DNA of 64,000 nt, from positions 310,001-374,000 of the forward strand of contig PZJY01000003.1 of assembly GCA_031472005.1 (NCBI GenBank), given 5' to 3'. Positions 22,629-32,551 of the stretch are shown here, in pieces (position 1 is the first letter of the stretch; every line of letters begins with the position of its first letter). The notes beneath the pieces were generated by a model that was not told the DNA's origin, searched no databases, and saw only the letters and a program-made list of their open reading frames with translations. Both the position numbers and the translations under genes were made by a program. The DNA is from Tetracladium setigerum. Lineage: Eukaryota > Ascomycota > Leotiomycetes > Helotiales.

Positions 22629-24392
22629 ATGGCCATAATGACAATTATTCTAAGTCATCGTTTCGCGATCTCATTCCTTTCTCTATGTTCTTATTGCATG
22701 GCAACGGCTCCTTTAGGATTGACCTGGTCGTCTACTGCGTATGGGCCCGGAGGACCATGGAACGCTATCCAGATGTCAGTGGGTAGTCCTCAGCAAACAA
22801 TCGACCTGATTCCCGGCGGGTCATGGGAGTCGCCAGTTCTTGGATCAACGATATGCTCGAGTCGTTCTCCAGGCTCATCGTTAAAGTGTCTGGCTGATCC
22901 GACAAAATTATATGACAGTTCTCGGTCGAGCACAAAGGTTGAGATCAGCGGAACAAACACCATTGTCAATAGCAACTTTGCACCGTCCATTGGAGCCCTC
23001 TCTTTCATCACGGGGAGTGCGAAATATGTCTTCGATACTGCAACGCTCCTCTTCACTGATGGTCTTACGAGAATGATCCCAAAATTTGACATGCTGGTCA
23101 TTTCCGAAGGCCATTCTACCCTCCCCAATGGAACGGCGTATCCACTCGAAATCGGATACCTGTCTCTCGGTGCTATGGATGCCAACCAGTCATGGGCGAA
23201 TGGTACAGGTCGATTCACCGCAAATATGCTCAGCAGTTACTTCTGGGATACTGGAGTTATCGCATCATATTCCTACGGGATGCACATTGGCTCGCCGACC
23301 GTGGGCTTGTCTGGTTCACTTCACATTGGAGGATATGACCAATCCCGAGTTGTCGGGCCAGTTACCTATCAACCTCCAGGCCAGAATTGGCTCCCTATTG
23401 ATCTGCTTGATATTGGAATCACTGTTGCAGTCGGCGAATCTCCCTTCAACTTCACATCGAAGGCAAACCTTCTCGTTCAGGACAACGGTCTGATCAGCAG
23501 ATCACTTGCTGTTACCGTCGAACCCCGGGATCCACATATACACCTGCCAAAACCATCGTGCGATGCAATTGCGGATCTCCTACCGGTGGTCTTTGCGCCA
23601 GAATTAGGGCTCTATTTATGGGACACCGAGTCGCCACTATACAAGCGAATCATAGCATCACCCGCAGCATTATCATTCACCTTCCGTCTCTCTCGCAGTC
23701 TCACCTCGACAATGACCATTTCAGTTCCTTTCCCCCTCCTCGCTTTGACTCTCGCACCTCCCCTTGCGCCTTCGCCAGCAGGTCTCAAATACTTCCCATG
23801 CTCGCCACTTCCCGTAGGTGCTACTACGCTAAATGGTGCTCCGGCAGCCATTCTCGGTCGAGCATTTCTTCAAGCAGCATATATAGGCGTCAATTGGAGT
23901 GACCAGTCTGGAGCTACTTGGTTCATGGCCCAGGCTCCTGGACCAAATACACCAGGAACGGCAAGTGCGGTGGAAATTCCCGCAGGGAAAACAAACATTG
24001 TTCAAAGTCCGAATGAATGGATCAGGAGTTGGGATGGGGGTTGGAGCGTGTTGCAAACGGATGGAACGACAGCCTCGGTGCCTGTCCCTTCAGCAACTGG
24101 AAGTGACGTCTCCAAAAATGATACGCGCAATAATAGTTCAGCGTCACTCCCAACTGTTGCAAAAGTTGGAGCTGGCATTGGAATAGGTATCTTAATATTC
24201 GCCATGATTGCGTCTCTTCTTTGGTGGTGGAGAAGGAAACGAGCGAAGACAAATCAGCAAATTGACCATCCAATCCAGTCTGATCAGTCAATGGAGCTGG
24301 AGGTGAAATATACTGGAGGACAAGATTGGAAATATAATCCGCATGAGTTGGACAGTCAGATACCGACGAAAAGAATCGCCGAGTTGGCTTGA
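22629..24392 (+). CDS. Aspartic-protease-like membrane protein, apparently lacking the catalytic Asp motifs
   Basis: A single exon encodes 587 aa. A hydrophobic signal segment lies in the first ~25 residues, followed by a pepsin-like fold pattern (YGPGGPWNAIQMSVGSPQQT, FWDTGVIASYSYGMHIG, GSLHIGGYDQSRVVGPV, ILGRAFLQAAYIGVNW). Where pepsins have DTGS, this protein reads DLIPGGSW, and the second motif DSGT appears as VEPRDPHIHLPKPSCDAI. Both canonical triads are therefore missing. The C-terminal part has a Thr/Ser-rich stalk, one TM helix at about 517-537 (AKVGAGIGIGILIFAMIASL) and a basic RRKR stop-transfer with a ~50-aa cytoplasmic tail. This suggests a cell-surface pseudoprotease or sensor rather than an active yapsin. 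Two ATGs (22629, 22638) could start it. Confidence 0.82.
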   Translation: MAIMTIILSHRFAISFLSLCSYCMATAPLGLTWSSTAYGPGGPWNAIQMSVGSPQQTIDLIPGGSWESPVLGSTICSSRSPGSSLKCLADPTKLYDSSRSSTKVEISGTNTIVNSNFAPSIGALSFITGSAKYVFDTATLLFTDGLTRMIPKFDMLVISEGHSTLPNGTAYPLEIGYLSLGAMDANQSWANGTGRFTANMLSSYFWDTGVIASYSYGMHIGSPTVGLSGSLHIGGYDQSRVVGPVTYQPPGQNWLPIDLLDIGITVAVGESPFNFTSKANLLVQDNGLISRSLAVTVEPRDPHIHLPKPSCDAIADLLPVVFAPELGLYLWDTESPLYKRIIASPAALSFTFRLSRSLTSTMTISVPFPLLALTLAPPLAPSPAGLKYFPCSPLPVGATTLNGAPAAILGRAFLQAAYIGVNWSDQSGATWFMAQAPGPNTPGTASAVEIPAGKTNIVQSPNEWIRSWDGGWSVLQTDGTTASVPVPSATGSDVSKNDTRNNSSASLPTVAKVGAGIGIGILIFAMIASLLWWWRRKRAKTNQQIDHPIQSDQSMELEVKYTGGQDWKYNPHELDSQIPTKRIAELA

Positions 24393-25053
24393 GTAATTCG
24401 CGATTTCGCAACCGCCATAGGTTGCTCGCGAGCTATTCTTTAGGCGATCGACACTGGTCACTTCGCTGGTCTTGGACGACGAGGTGGGTATTACCGCCAG
24501 TTTATAACGCATGCTAGTGGTATGGCAGGAACAGACCGGAGGACAAGAAGGTGGACATAATCGAGGGCACATGGCCAAGAACGCAAGGCGGTAGAAGTTG
24601 CGCGGCATCAATAGCTCCATTGAACTGCATAAAAGAACAGATTAGGAAGTAATGGAGGATGAAAGAAAGGAAGAGAAATGGAAGACACATCAAAGTGATG
24701 AGAATGTCACATTTTTATTCAACCTGAGAGCTAGAAACGGTCCGTTGTTTTCATCTCTCTCCTCCTTTAAGAGATTTGTTAGAAAGCGAGGATGGAGAGA
24801 AAGATAACGGCCTTTGTCTGAACTTAACGGCGAATTTAAACTCATTTTTATGAATCTAATTGGGTATCTACGTAACTTCTTTCGTGATTCATCACCATGT
24901 GCTTCATTCCAAGTTCTTTTCATCTATGATCTTCTCGCTTAATTTTCTCCTTCCCCATCCAGCCAGCACTTGGCGAATAATGAGGACTATTTGTACAGTA
25001 CTATACAACACCACACCCCTTCTCCCAGATTTTCCAAACTCAATCAGTGGCAA
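24393..25053. other. Convergent intergenic region
   Basis: 660 bp between two convergent genes, containing their trailers. No coding signal. Confidence 0.55.
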
Positions 25054-25961
25054 TCACCAATTCTTGAATTTCCATTCTACTGACTTTGTCATCCTTGTAG
25101 TCTGAGATTGTTGTTGGGGTTGTTGTTCCGCGCATTTCTTCTCCTCCTCTTTCACCTCCTCGGTGCTTGTTACTTCGCGATGCCTTTCTTCTCCATGATC
25201 GTCGCTGCCGCTCCAATTGCTTATCCACCGCGAACCTCGCTCTTCTTCAGCAAATTCACTTCCACCACACTTTAAACCACTACTCACACCTTTCTCTAAT
25301 AAGTCGATATCTCTCAACCATCGCCTCCGATTCCAGTAGCTCTCACAAATCTACCAAATCCAGCACCCCCATAATCACTTCCACCAACCTCACCACCACC
25401 ACCAATCTCACCAACAACCTCATCATTCCCTCCTTCCTCCCTAATCTTAACATGCTCCCTCCTCCCCCTCCCCCTCCCCTGCATCCTCTTCTCCGCCTCC
25501 CCCTCCCACTCCTCCTCAAATCTAACCTCACATTCCCTCTTAAATTCCGCCTTTAACCCCTCTCTTCTCCTTCTTCTCCTCTCTTCATCTTCACCCATCT
25601 CCTTCTCAACACACTTCGTGCAAAGCCTTTCGGAGTGTGCAGCGAGCATTTTAAAACCATCGGGACATTCTCTTAGCGGGAGCGTTCTTAGCGGGGGAGT
25701 TCTCAGTTGGGGAGATTGTAGTGCGAGGGATTGGCAAGGTTGTTGAACATTGTCGTCGTCGTCGTCGTTGTTGTTTTTGTTTGGTTCATTAGTGGTGCGT
25801 TTGGGGTCGTGGTTGTTTTCTGCATTGTTGAGAAGGAACGAGAGTAGGATCGTGTGAGTGCGAGTAGTGGGAGTGCGAGGTTGTTCGGGATTGAGAGGGC
25901 AGCGATGTGAGATTGTGGCGAAGTGAGCGCAAGTGTAGCGGATGAGTGTTGTCGTACACAT
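25054..25961 (-). CDS. Uncharacterised Cys-containing charged protein
   Basis: I propose exons 25961-25452 and 25350-25054 (807 nt, 268 aa), joined over an intron with donor GTTAAG and acceptor TAG. The model is supported because the second exon then reads ICESYWNRRRWLRDIDLLEK, which looks like genuine protein, while read-through hits a stop at once. The N-terminus MCTTTLIRYTCAHF resembles the Met-Cys...Cys-x-His start of small fungal proteins. A LCTKC pair follows at about residue 113, then a strongly charged Glu/Arg helix. The C-terminus is Glu/Lys/Gln-rich. Cys positions suggest a zinc-binding element. No family could be assigned. The intron position is the least certain part. Confidence 0.55.
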
Positions 25962-27446
25962 CTTGGACTTCCTCTTTCAGTCAATACTAGGTGTGATCGT
26001 GATTGTGTTCAAATCAAAACCAACAAACCCGAATTCAAAAACTTGTCGTTATTCAAACAGGCCAAGTTGAAGTCAGTTCGTTGGATCTGATCTGGTCATG
26101 TCGTATGAAAATTGAATGCAATGCCCTTCTAGTTTCAGAAGTTGAAGTGAAATATTGAAGCACTCTCTATCCCCCGTAAATGTCTTTGTCTTTTCGTCCC
26201 GCCCATACAATTCTTCTGATCTCCATCTCAAGAGGAGTGCACAACTTCAATTTGGAAATCTGTGACTCAAAGAAACTGTGATTGTCCTTTTATTTCCTGC
26301 TTTGAATGTATGATACTAGATCCAGCCATCTGCAGCTGGTATCGCGATTCTTTCTCTTCCTTCCTGCGTTCTTGCTTGCTTGCTCGGTTTGTTTCGTTTC
26401 CTTTCCTTTCGTTTCTCTTTCTCCCCTGAATGAACTGACATGCCGGTTTGTCTTTGAAGAACGGGGGGATGGAATATATTCCGTCTTCCTCTCTTTGCTT
26501 TTGGAAGGGTAGTGTTTCTCTTTTTTTTTTACTGTAGAAATTGTGTATTGCTTGGCAAAGTAGCTTTGTCTGTCTGTCGGTTGGTTGAAAGGTTAGTAGA
26601 TCGATAAGCTAAGAGAGAGAGAGAGAGTGTGTGTGTGTATGGAAGTGAAGTGTTGTTTGTTGACCTTGTCATTCACTTTTCAAGATCTAAGCGAGAAACT
26701 ATTACTTTTACAATGAATTTGACCATAGATACTGTAGTCATTTCTTCACTTTATTTGGGTGATTTGACTCCCCCCTCCTTTTGAAATAAACTAGAATAAT
26801 ATAGTTAATGAGCTAGTTTTACACCTACCTATGGACAAGGTGTTCATGGTAGGGAAGTCAGTGATAGATTCTGATACTTCCAAAATACTCCCAGCAAAAA
26901 CAACACACTAAAAGACACATTAAAAACAAGATTGAAAAGATCATTGATATATGATTCATGCATTCCATTACTTGCTTGCTAATTCTCATTTGGTCTTTGT
27001 TCCCCATAGTTTGTATTGTGTCCCTTTCGCCCAATCATTCTATCCCATGTATACCTACTTACCTGCCTTGCCGCTAAACAAACCACATTACTTATTTTTC
27101 ATCAACCACACCTAGACCACCAACCTGCCATCCAACCAGCTAACCAGCCTATAGAGTTTAGTTATCCAGTCGATTCCACCTGGTCTTTCCCATTCCATAC
27201 CTTTACCTTCGCTCCCTATTCCCATCCTCCTCTCCCGCTATTCATTCCCATCCCCCATCCCAAAACCCCACCGTCATCTCACCTCTCCTCCACCCTCTCT
27301 CCTCCAACCCTTGCCCTCATCTACCTTCTCCCCTTCTCTCTCCCCAAAACCCCTCACCCCCGTTCCCCACCTTATTTCTCAGATCTTATCCGACTTCTCA
27401 GACCTCTCACCCCCCTTCTCACCCCTCTCCGACCTACCCACCATCT
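25962..27446. other. Intergenic region with GA/GT microsatellite
   Basis: About 1.5 kb between two minus-strand genes. It contains a GA-then-GT dinucleotide run at 26612-26638 and a pyrimidine-rich zone from 27,000 on. No gene supported. Confidence 0.55.
26612..26638. repeat. Compound (GA)n(GT)n microsatellite
   Basis: A run of GA units passes directly into GT units in intergenic DNA. Confidence 0.85.
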
Positions 27447-30281
27447 TCATAACCCTATCAACCCTCCCACCACCCCTTTCCCCAAGCGCCCCCCAAGCGC
27501 CTTCGTATTAGCCACCGCCTTGGCCGCAACCTCGTTAAACATCCTCATCCCCTTCTCTCTCTTCCTCTCCTTCTCCACCTCCTTCTCCTTTTCGATCTCC
27601 GTTTCCTGCTCGATTTCTTGGCGAATTTCTTTGTTCTGGGGAATGTCGATGTCGATTGCTGCTGCGGGGGTAGGGTTATTTTCTTGCTGGATGGTGGTAG
27701 GGTGGGTAGCTTGGTGGGTGGGATCAGTTTTTGGATTTGGGATGTCTTCGGGTTGCTTGACTTTGTGTTGTGGCTGTGATGATTCCTCTTGTATTCCTTC
27801 CATCCTATCCCCACTGATGCCCTCGCTCTTCGCAGCTTCTTCCTCCTTTGCCTTCTCCTTCTCAGCGTTCTTCTTTTCCCTCGCCTTCTCAATGACCGCC
27901 CTTAACCCACCCAGAGCCACATCATCGCCCGCCGGCACGGATGCCATATCTCCATTCTCCTTGAACTTCGTCTCCACCCTCCTGTTCAAATAGACCGTCG
28001 CCTCCCGTCCTTGCGCTTCTCTTATCCTCTCCACCTCTTCCGCATACGCCGTATCATAGATAGAGAAATCCGCCGCCGTTGGACTTTCCGCCACGCCGGC
28101 CTCTTCTACCTCTTCTCCAAGTTCAGCGCTGACGCCTACACCTGCGCCTATGCCCAGGAAAAGTGGTGTTTCGGAAAGCGGATCTTGAGCATGTCCTCTT
28201 TCGCCTTCTTTTGGTTCGCTGTTTGGTGGCGAAGGGGTGTATTTCCCAGCCAGATCTGGAGGGTATTCTTCCTCTGGACTAGCGACGAGCGGATTTTGGA
28301 AGGGTTGAGTGTTCTGCTTTGGATGCCCTCGCCGGCGAGAACTTCCTCTACACTGCGACGATCGTAGGTATCATCGCTTTTGGATTGGAAAAGTGGTGGT
28401 GGTGGGGGGCCATCGGTTTGATCGAGGGGACTGCGGAAGTGGCGTTTTCCTCTGTTGAGGGCTTCTTGAATGCCGAGGGGGCGCTTCTTCTCTACTAGGC
28501 CTTTGAACTTACGAACTGCTTTCATCTGGAGGCTGTTAGTGCTATTCACGTTTGGATAGTGGGGTCTGGGAAGGCTAAGTACTAAGGTGATAAGATGTTT
28601 CATCTTGGCTGTGATGGCGTGGTTGACCTCCAGCTCGCTCGGTGCCTCGACAAGATCAGAGCAATTTTCTTCGCTGGAAAGGAGGGGATCTTTGCCATCC
28701 TTTGTAACCCAAGGGTGTATCTAATTATATCAGTATATATTTTACAACAGTTACGTAGAAAACCTACTCTAATCTGATCCATGGTAATCCTCTTCTTCGG
28801 ATCCTTCTCCAGCAGCCTCCGCATCAAGTCGCAAAACTCAGGCTCGTGACTCTCATCTATAGACAGCTCCTCGGTTCTTATCGCCTCATATAGCTCCAGA
28901 ACGCCAGTCCGCTCAAACGGTATGCGACCATATCTCAGACAATAGAGCGAAACGCCCATTGACCAAATATCCGCAGCTTTGCCAGAAATATCACCATGTT
29001 TCGTGATACATAATTCTGGCGGCAGAAAAGCCGGAGAACCAGCTGACTTCGCAGTCGTCATGGCGACATTCTCCTTCTCGAACATCTCCGAGACGCCAAA
29101 GTCGACAATCTTGAGAACGTCGTCTTCGGTAAGAAGGAGATTATCTGGTTTGATATCTCGATGAACTACGCCTTGGGCATGAACTTTTTAACGTCAGCTT
29201 TGTCCATCAAATCAAGAGTTCTGACACATACGATACTCAATTCCCAAGATCAAATCCCTAAACCAATGCCTACACCTCTCCGACTCGTAGGGATCAGCCA
29301 CGTCGCCTAGTCCCACCTTCATCACCACACCCTTCTTACACATTTCCAGCACCATATAGAGCGAATCCTCCTCCGGATCATCTAGTACCTCAATCAATGA
29401 AACTAAATTCGGATGATTTAGTTTCTTCATAATGGCAATCTCCTCCTTGATGAGGTACAGGGGATTGTTCTTTTCTTCCTCATTGTGCACATCATTGATC
29501 GAATGTCTGTGTAGGGGCGAGTTGAATCCCACTCCACGGCGTTCATGGCGCGGTCGTCTTAGCATCGAAGATTGCGCTCGTTTGCGCAAACGGGATTTCG
29601 AGAACTCTTTGACAGCCTGTAGCACACCCCCGGAAACCATCAGTACCACATCCCTACAAAAAAAATATTGAAACCAACACGGATAATTAAAGGAAGAGGC
29701 TCACATATTGCTGCCCGTACTGATCCTCCGCCAAATGGACGGCGCCAAAGGAGCCACGTCCAATCTCATCGCGTATGATGTACTGGTTGATGTGATGCTC
29801 CGCCCTCCCATCCGTCTCGTTATTCTTGTATCTACTTTCTGCGTTCAAGGTCTCCTTTACCACTCTGTGTTCGGAGGCTTGTCGTTTGTGATGGCGCATT
29901 GGGCTTTGATAAGCCGGTGCGGTACTATAACATTGGCAAGAATAAGAATTAGAGTTGCATTTCTTTCGCATACAACCGAGCATTCCTTTCACATGCTAGC
30001 TCTTCGTAACGTACAGATGATGAACGGGGACCGGTCTCGCGCGGAGGTCAGCATTGTGAGGATCCTTTGTAAAGACTGTTTCGAGAGAGGTTTATATATG
30101 ATCAGCACATGCTTCAATGAATTTCTGATGACGCAAGGAGGAACAAACCATGAGTCGGAAAAGCAGCAACAGGAACATCCCCATCCCCCTTGGTGATCTC
30201 CACACTATGCAACTCGGCGGGCGGATCGCAAGTAGAAATAAAGGGAGGCGAAGGCAGGGAAGTTGGAGAAGTCGAAGCCAT
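27447..30281 (-). CDS. Ca2+/calmodulin-dependent kinase kinase (CaMKK/Ssp1-type) with an apparent frameshift
   Basis: Six exons: 30281-30149, 30075-30015, 29924-29705, 29616-29232, 29183-28768 and 28720-27447. The start is MASTSPTSLPSPP. The kinase domain begins HINQYIIRDEIGRGSFGAVHL; the catalytic Lys is in AVKEFSKSRLRKRA (about 141), an Arg/Pro-rich insert follows (LRRPRHERRGVGF) as in CaMKKs, then HRDIKPDN (Asp about 276), DFG (about 294) and SAGSPAFLPPEL. After HPWVTKDGKDPLL comes the regulatory region MKAVRKFKGLVEKKRP. The frame breaks near 28302-28304: SVEEVLAGEGIQSRTLNP must continue with FQNPLVASPEEEY, needing one more base in a C run. The acidic/Lys-rich tail ends at 27447. Predicted length is 829 aa, or 810 if a 57-nt in-frame intron near 28550 is spliced. 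Activates downstream CaMK/AMPK-type kinases. Confidence 0.9.
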
Positions 30282-30741
30282 CCTTATATATATCAAGCTA
30301 TCGCGGGTAGTGTCAACGATAATGAATAGCCAAAGGGTTAAATCACGCGGGGTGCATGATCTTGTCGGGCTGTGCAAAAGCAACAAAGTGGAGGAGGAGC
30401 AAAGAAATGAAGAATGATGTGGGTGGAAATTCTTCTTGGTGAGGCTGGGGGACGCTGGATAGACGGCAGGAGGAAACACTCACTTATTCCCTATTGAACC
30501 TTCAGCTTTCCCAGCTGGCGAATGATCATGAGGGGTCCACGATGGACGATGGAGGGGTCCTACCGCTATGGCCCGAAACTCTTGGCAGGAATGAAGCTGT
30601 ACGTCCAAGTAAACATTCAGCCTTGGGACCTTGACCTTGACCTTGACCCTTCGCTCGCTTCTCCTTGATATATCCAAAGCAAACGACCACAACTACCACC
30701 ACAACTACATAACCACACAACTACCTAATTCAACCCACAAA
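30282..30741. promoter_or_regulatory. Shared divergent promoter of the CaMKK gene and BET5
   Basis: 460 bp between the two starts. It includes three tandem GACCTT units plus a GACCCT variant at 30627-30650. Promoter role is inferred from gene orientation. Confidence 0.5.
30627..30650. repeat. (GACCTT)3-4 hexamer repeat
   Basis: Three perfect GACCTT copies and one GACCCT variant lie about 90 bp upstream of the BET5 start. Confidence 0.8.
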
Positions 30742-31779
30742 ATGGTAGTCTACAGTTTCTACATCTTCGACCGCCACAGTACCTCCTCCCCCTCTCTCCA
30801 GAAAACCAAGTCAACATACTAACAAAACCTCACCACTTCCAGCCGAATGTATTTACTCCCGCCTCTGGGCACGACAAGCCCTCGACCTCCAAACCCTCTC
30901 TCAATCCAACTCCAACTCTCTCACCAGCACCGGCACGACCATCAATGCCAACAACAATAGACCAACCAGCACCGGTTCCCTCTCCGACAAAAACACCCTC
31001 GCAGCGCCGACTCTCGATCTTGGTCCGGCGCGCGCGCGACCGACGAGGTTGAGTGCGAAGGATGATGCTAAGTTGATTTTTGGAACGGTGTTTAGTTTGA
31101 GGAATATGGTGAGGAAGTTGGGGGTGATGATGATAGGTACGTTTTTTATGGGGCTTGTTGAAGGAAGAGAGGGATGGGTGGAGGGGGGGCTAGTATTAGG
31201 AGCGTGGATGGATGAATGCTTCCGGATGAATGATGAATTAAGAGGAATGGGTGGATGGGTGGATGAACGAACAGCTGGCTAACGGTGTGACTATCAACAG
31301 TTTCATATCCTACCGAACCGGCCAGTACAAATTACACTACTACGAGACGCCCACGAGCATCAAATTCGTCATGTTGACCGATATTGCAACACCGAATATG
31401 AGGAATGTGTTGCATCAGATTTATGTTAATCTCTACGTCGAGTTTGGTATGTTCTTCTTTTCTTTCATTTTCGCCTCTTTCGTTACACAGATACATATAT
31501 GTATCCATATATAAATATCCCTCCCTTCTCTCTCACTGGGTACTCTGTGCCATAAAAGAGACCAAACATTTCTACACTTGGGGAAAGCAATACATCACAT
31601 GTATCTCCCCTCCTATCACCTTCATTGAAAGAACCAACCCACAGATGACTAACTATAATCTGCCCAACTCAACAGTAGTCAAAAACCCCCTATCACCCAT
31701 CGAACATCCAGGCGGCGAAGGAGTTGCGAATGAATTATTTGAATTGGCACTCGATCAATTCGTTAAGGGTGTTTTATGA
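30742..31779 (+). CDS. BET5: BET5 (TRAPPC1), TRAPP complex subunit (apparent frameshift)
   Basis: Four exons, 30742-30778, 30843-31136, 31301-31446 and 31676-31779. The first exon is MVVYSFYIFDRH, the sybindin-fold start. Exon 2 gives ECIYSRLWARQA, a low-complexity insert (Asn/Ser/Thr-rich, about 45 aa, usual in filamentous fungi), then KLIFGTVFSLRNMVRKLG. Exon 3 is FISYRTGQYKLHYYETPTS and exon 4 NPLSPIEHPGGEGVANELF. The exons total 581 nt, one short. The run of five G at 31120-31124 needs a sixth to give KLGGDDDS before the donor; as written the frame is lost. TRAPP complexes are Rab GEFs tethering ER-to-Golgi and autophagic vesicles. Bet5 is essential in yeast. Confidence 0.92.
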
Positions 31780-32551
31780 TTCAAAACCAAAAAAGGGCTT
31801 TAATGATCCAAAAAGCAAGGAAGGGATTACATCGTCCCACACCATTATCCAAAAACAAAGAGAAGGGACTATATTGTCCCTATACATCTAGGTGCCTAAG
31901 TGTTCCTGGTATAGTAAAGAGATGGACACGGTAAAGAAGAGATGGGAGTTGTGAGAGAAATGGAAGCATTCGCAAAGGCGTTCAAAGAAAGAAGGAAGAT
32001 GGGATGCTCATATTATACATCCATCATCGCGGAGTCCGGGAGTTTGGTTTGGGGTTTTTTTGTTTTAACTCCTAAAGGCTTCTTGGCAGTTAGACAAATG
32101 AAAGAATACCTTGTAGTAAATAAATGGTCAAAATGAAAGTCTTTCAGTGGAAGCGAAGCCGCGCAAGTAAATAAATAAAAAAGTGGAATTCGGTATCAAG
32201 AGGTTCAAATTTCTCGATTTTATTCATCTTCTGCTTACTTTCCCTACTACTCTTGAAAGTAATACGCCCTGCGTGCGTGGTATCGTAATCTTACAATGCT
32301 CCATCACCGCTCGCCAACAACTCAAAAAACTCAATCCATTGAGAGGAATTAAAAAATGCCATCTCCTTCTTTCGCCTAGACGATGCTTGCCATCATTATA
32401 TCCATTCCGTTCATGCCCTCCCATCCGTTCCATCCATCCATTTCCGGTCCGAATGCCGCCCGACTCAAGATCCAAACTCCTCGACCTCTTTTACCCACCA
32501 ATCCTTTCCCGTTTATACAAGTAGGTAGGTAGGTACCTAGGTATCTGTCCA
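31780..32551. other. Convergent intergenic region between BET5 and PEX3
   Basis: 770 bp with both trailers. TAGG repeats lie near 32,520-32,545. No gene supported. Confidence 0.55.

Noticed and set aside
27016..27993. 325-aa plus-strand open frame
   Set aside because: It overlaps the antisense of the CaMKK C-terminus and CT-rich intergenic DNA; composition is Pro/Ser/Leu low complexity with no domains.
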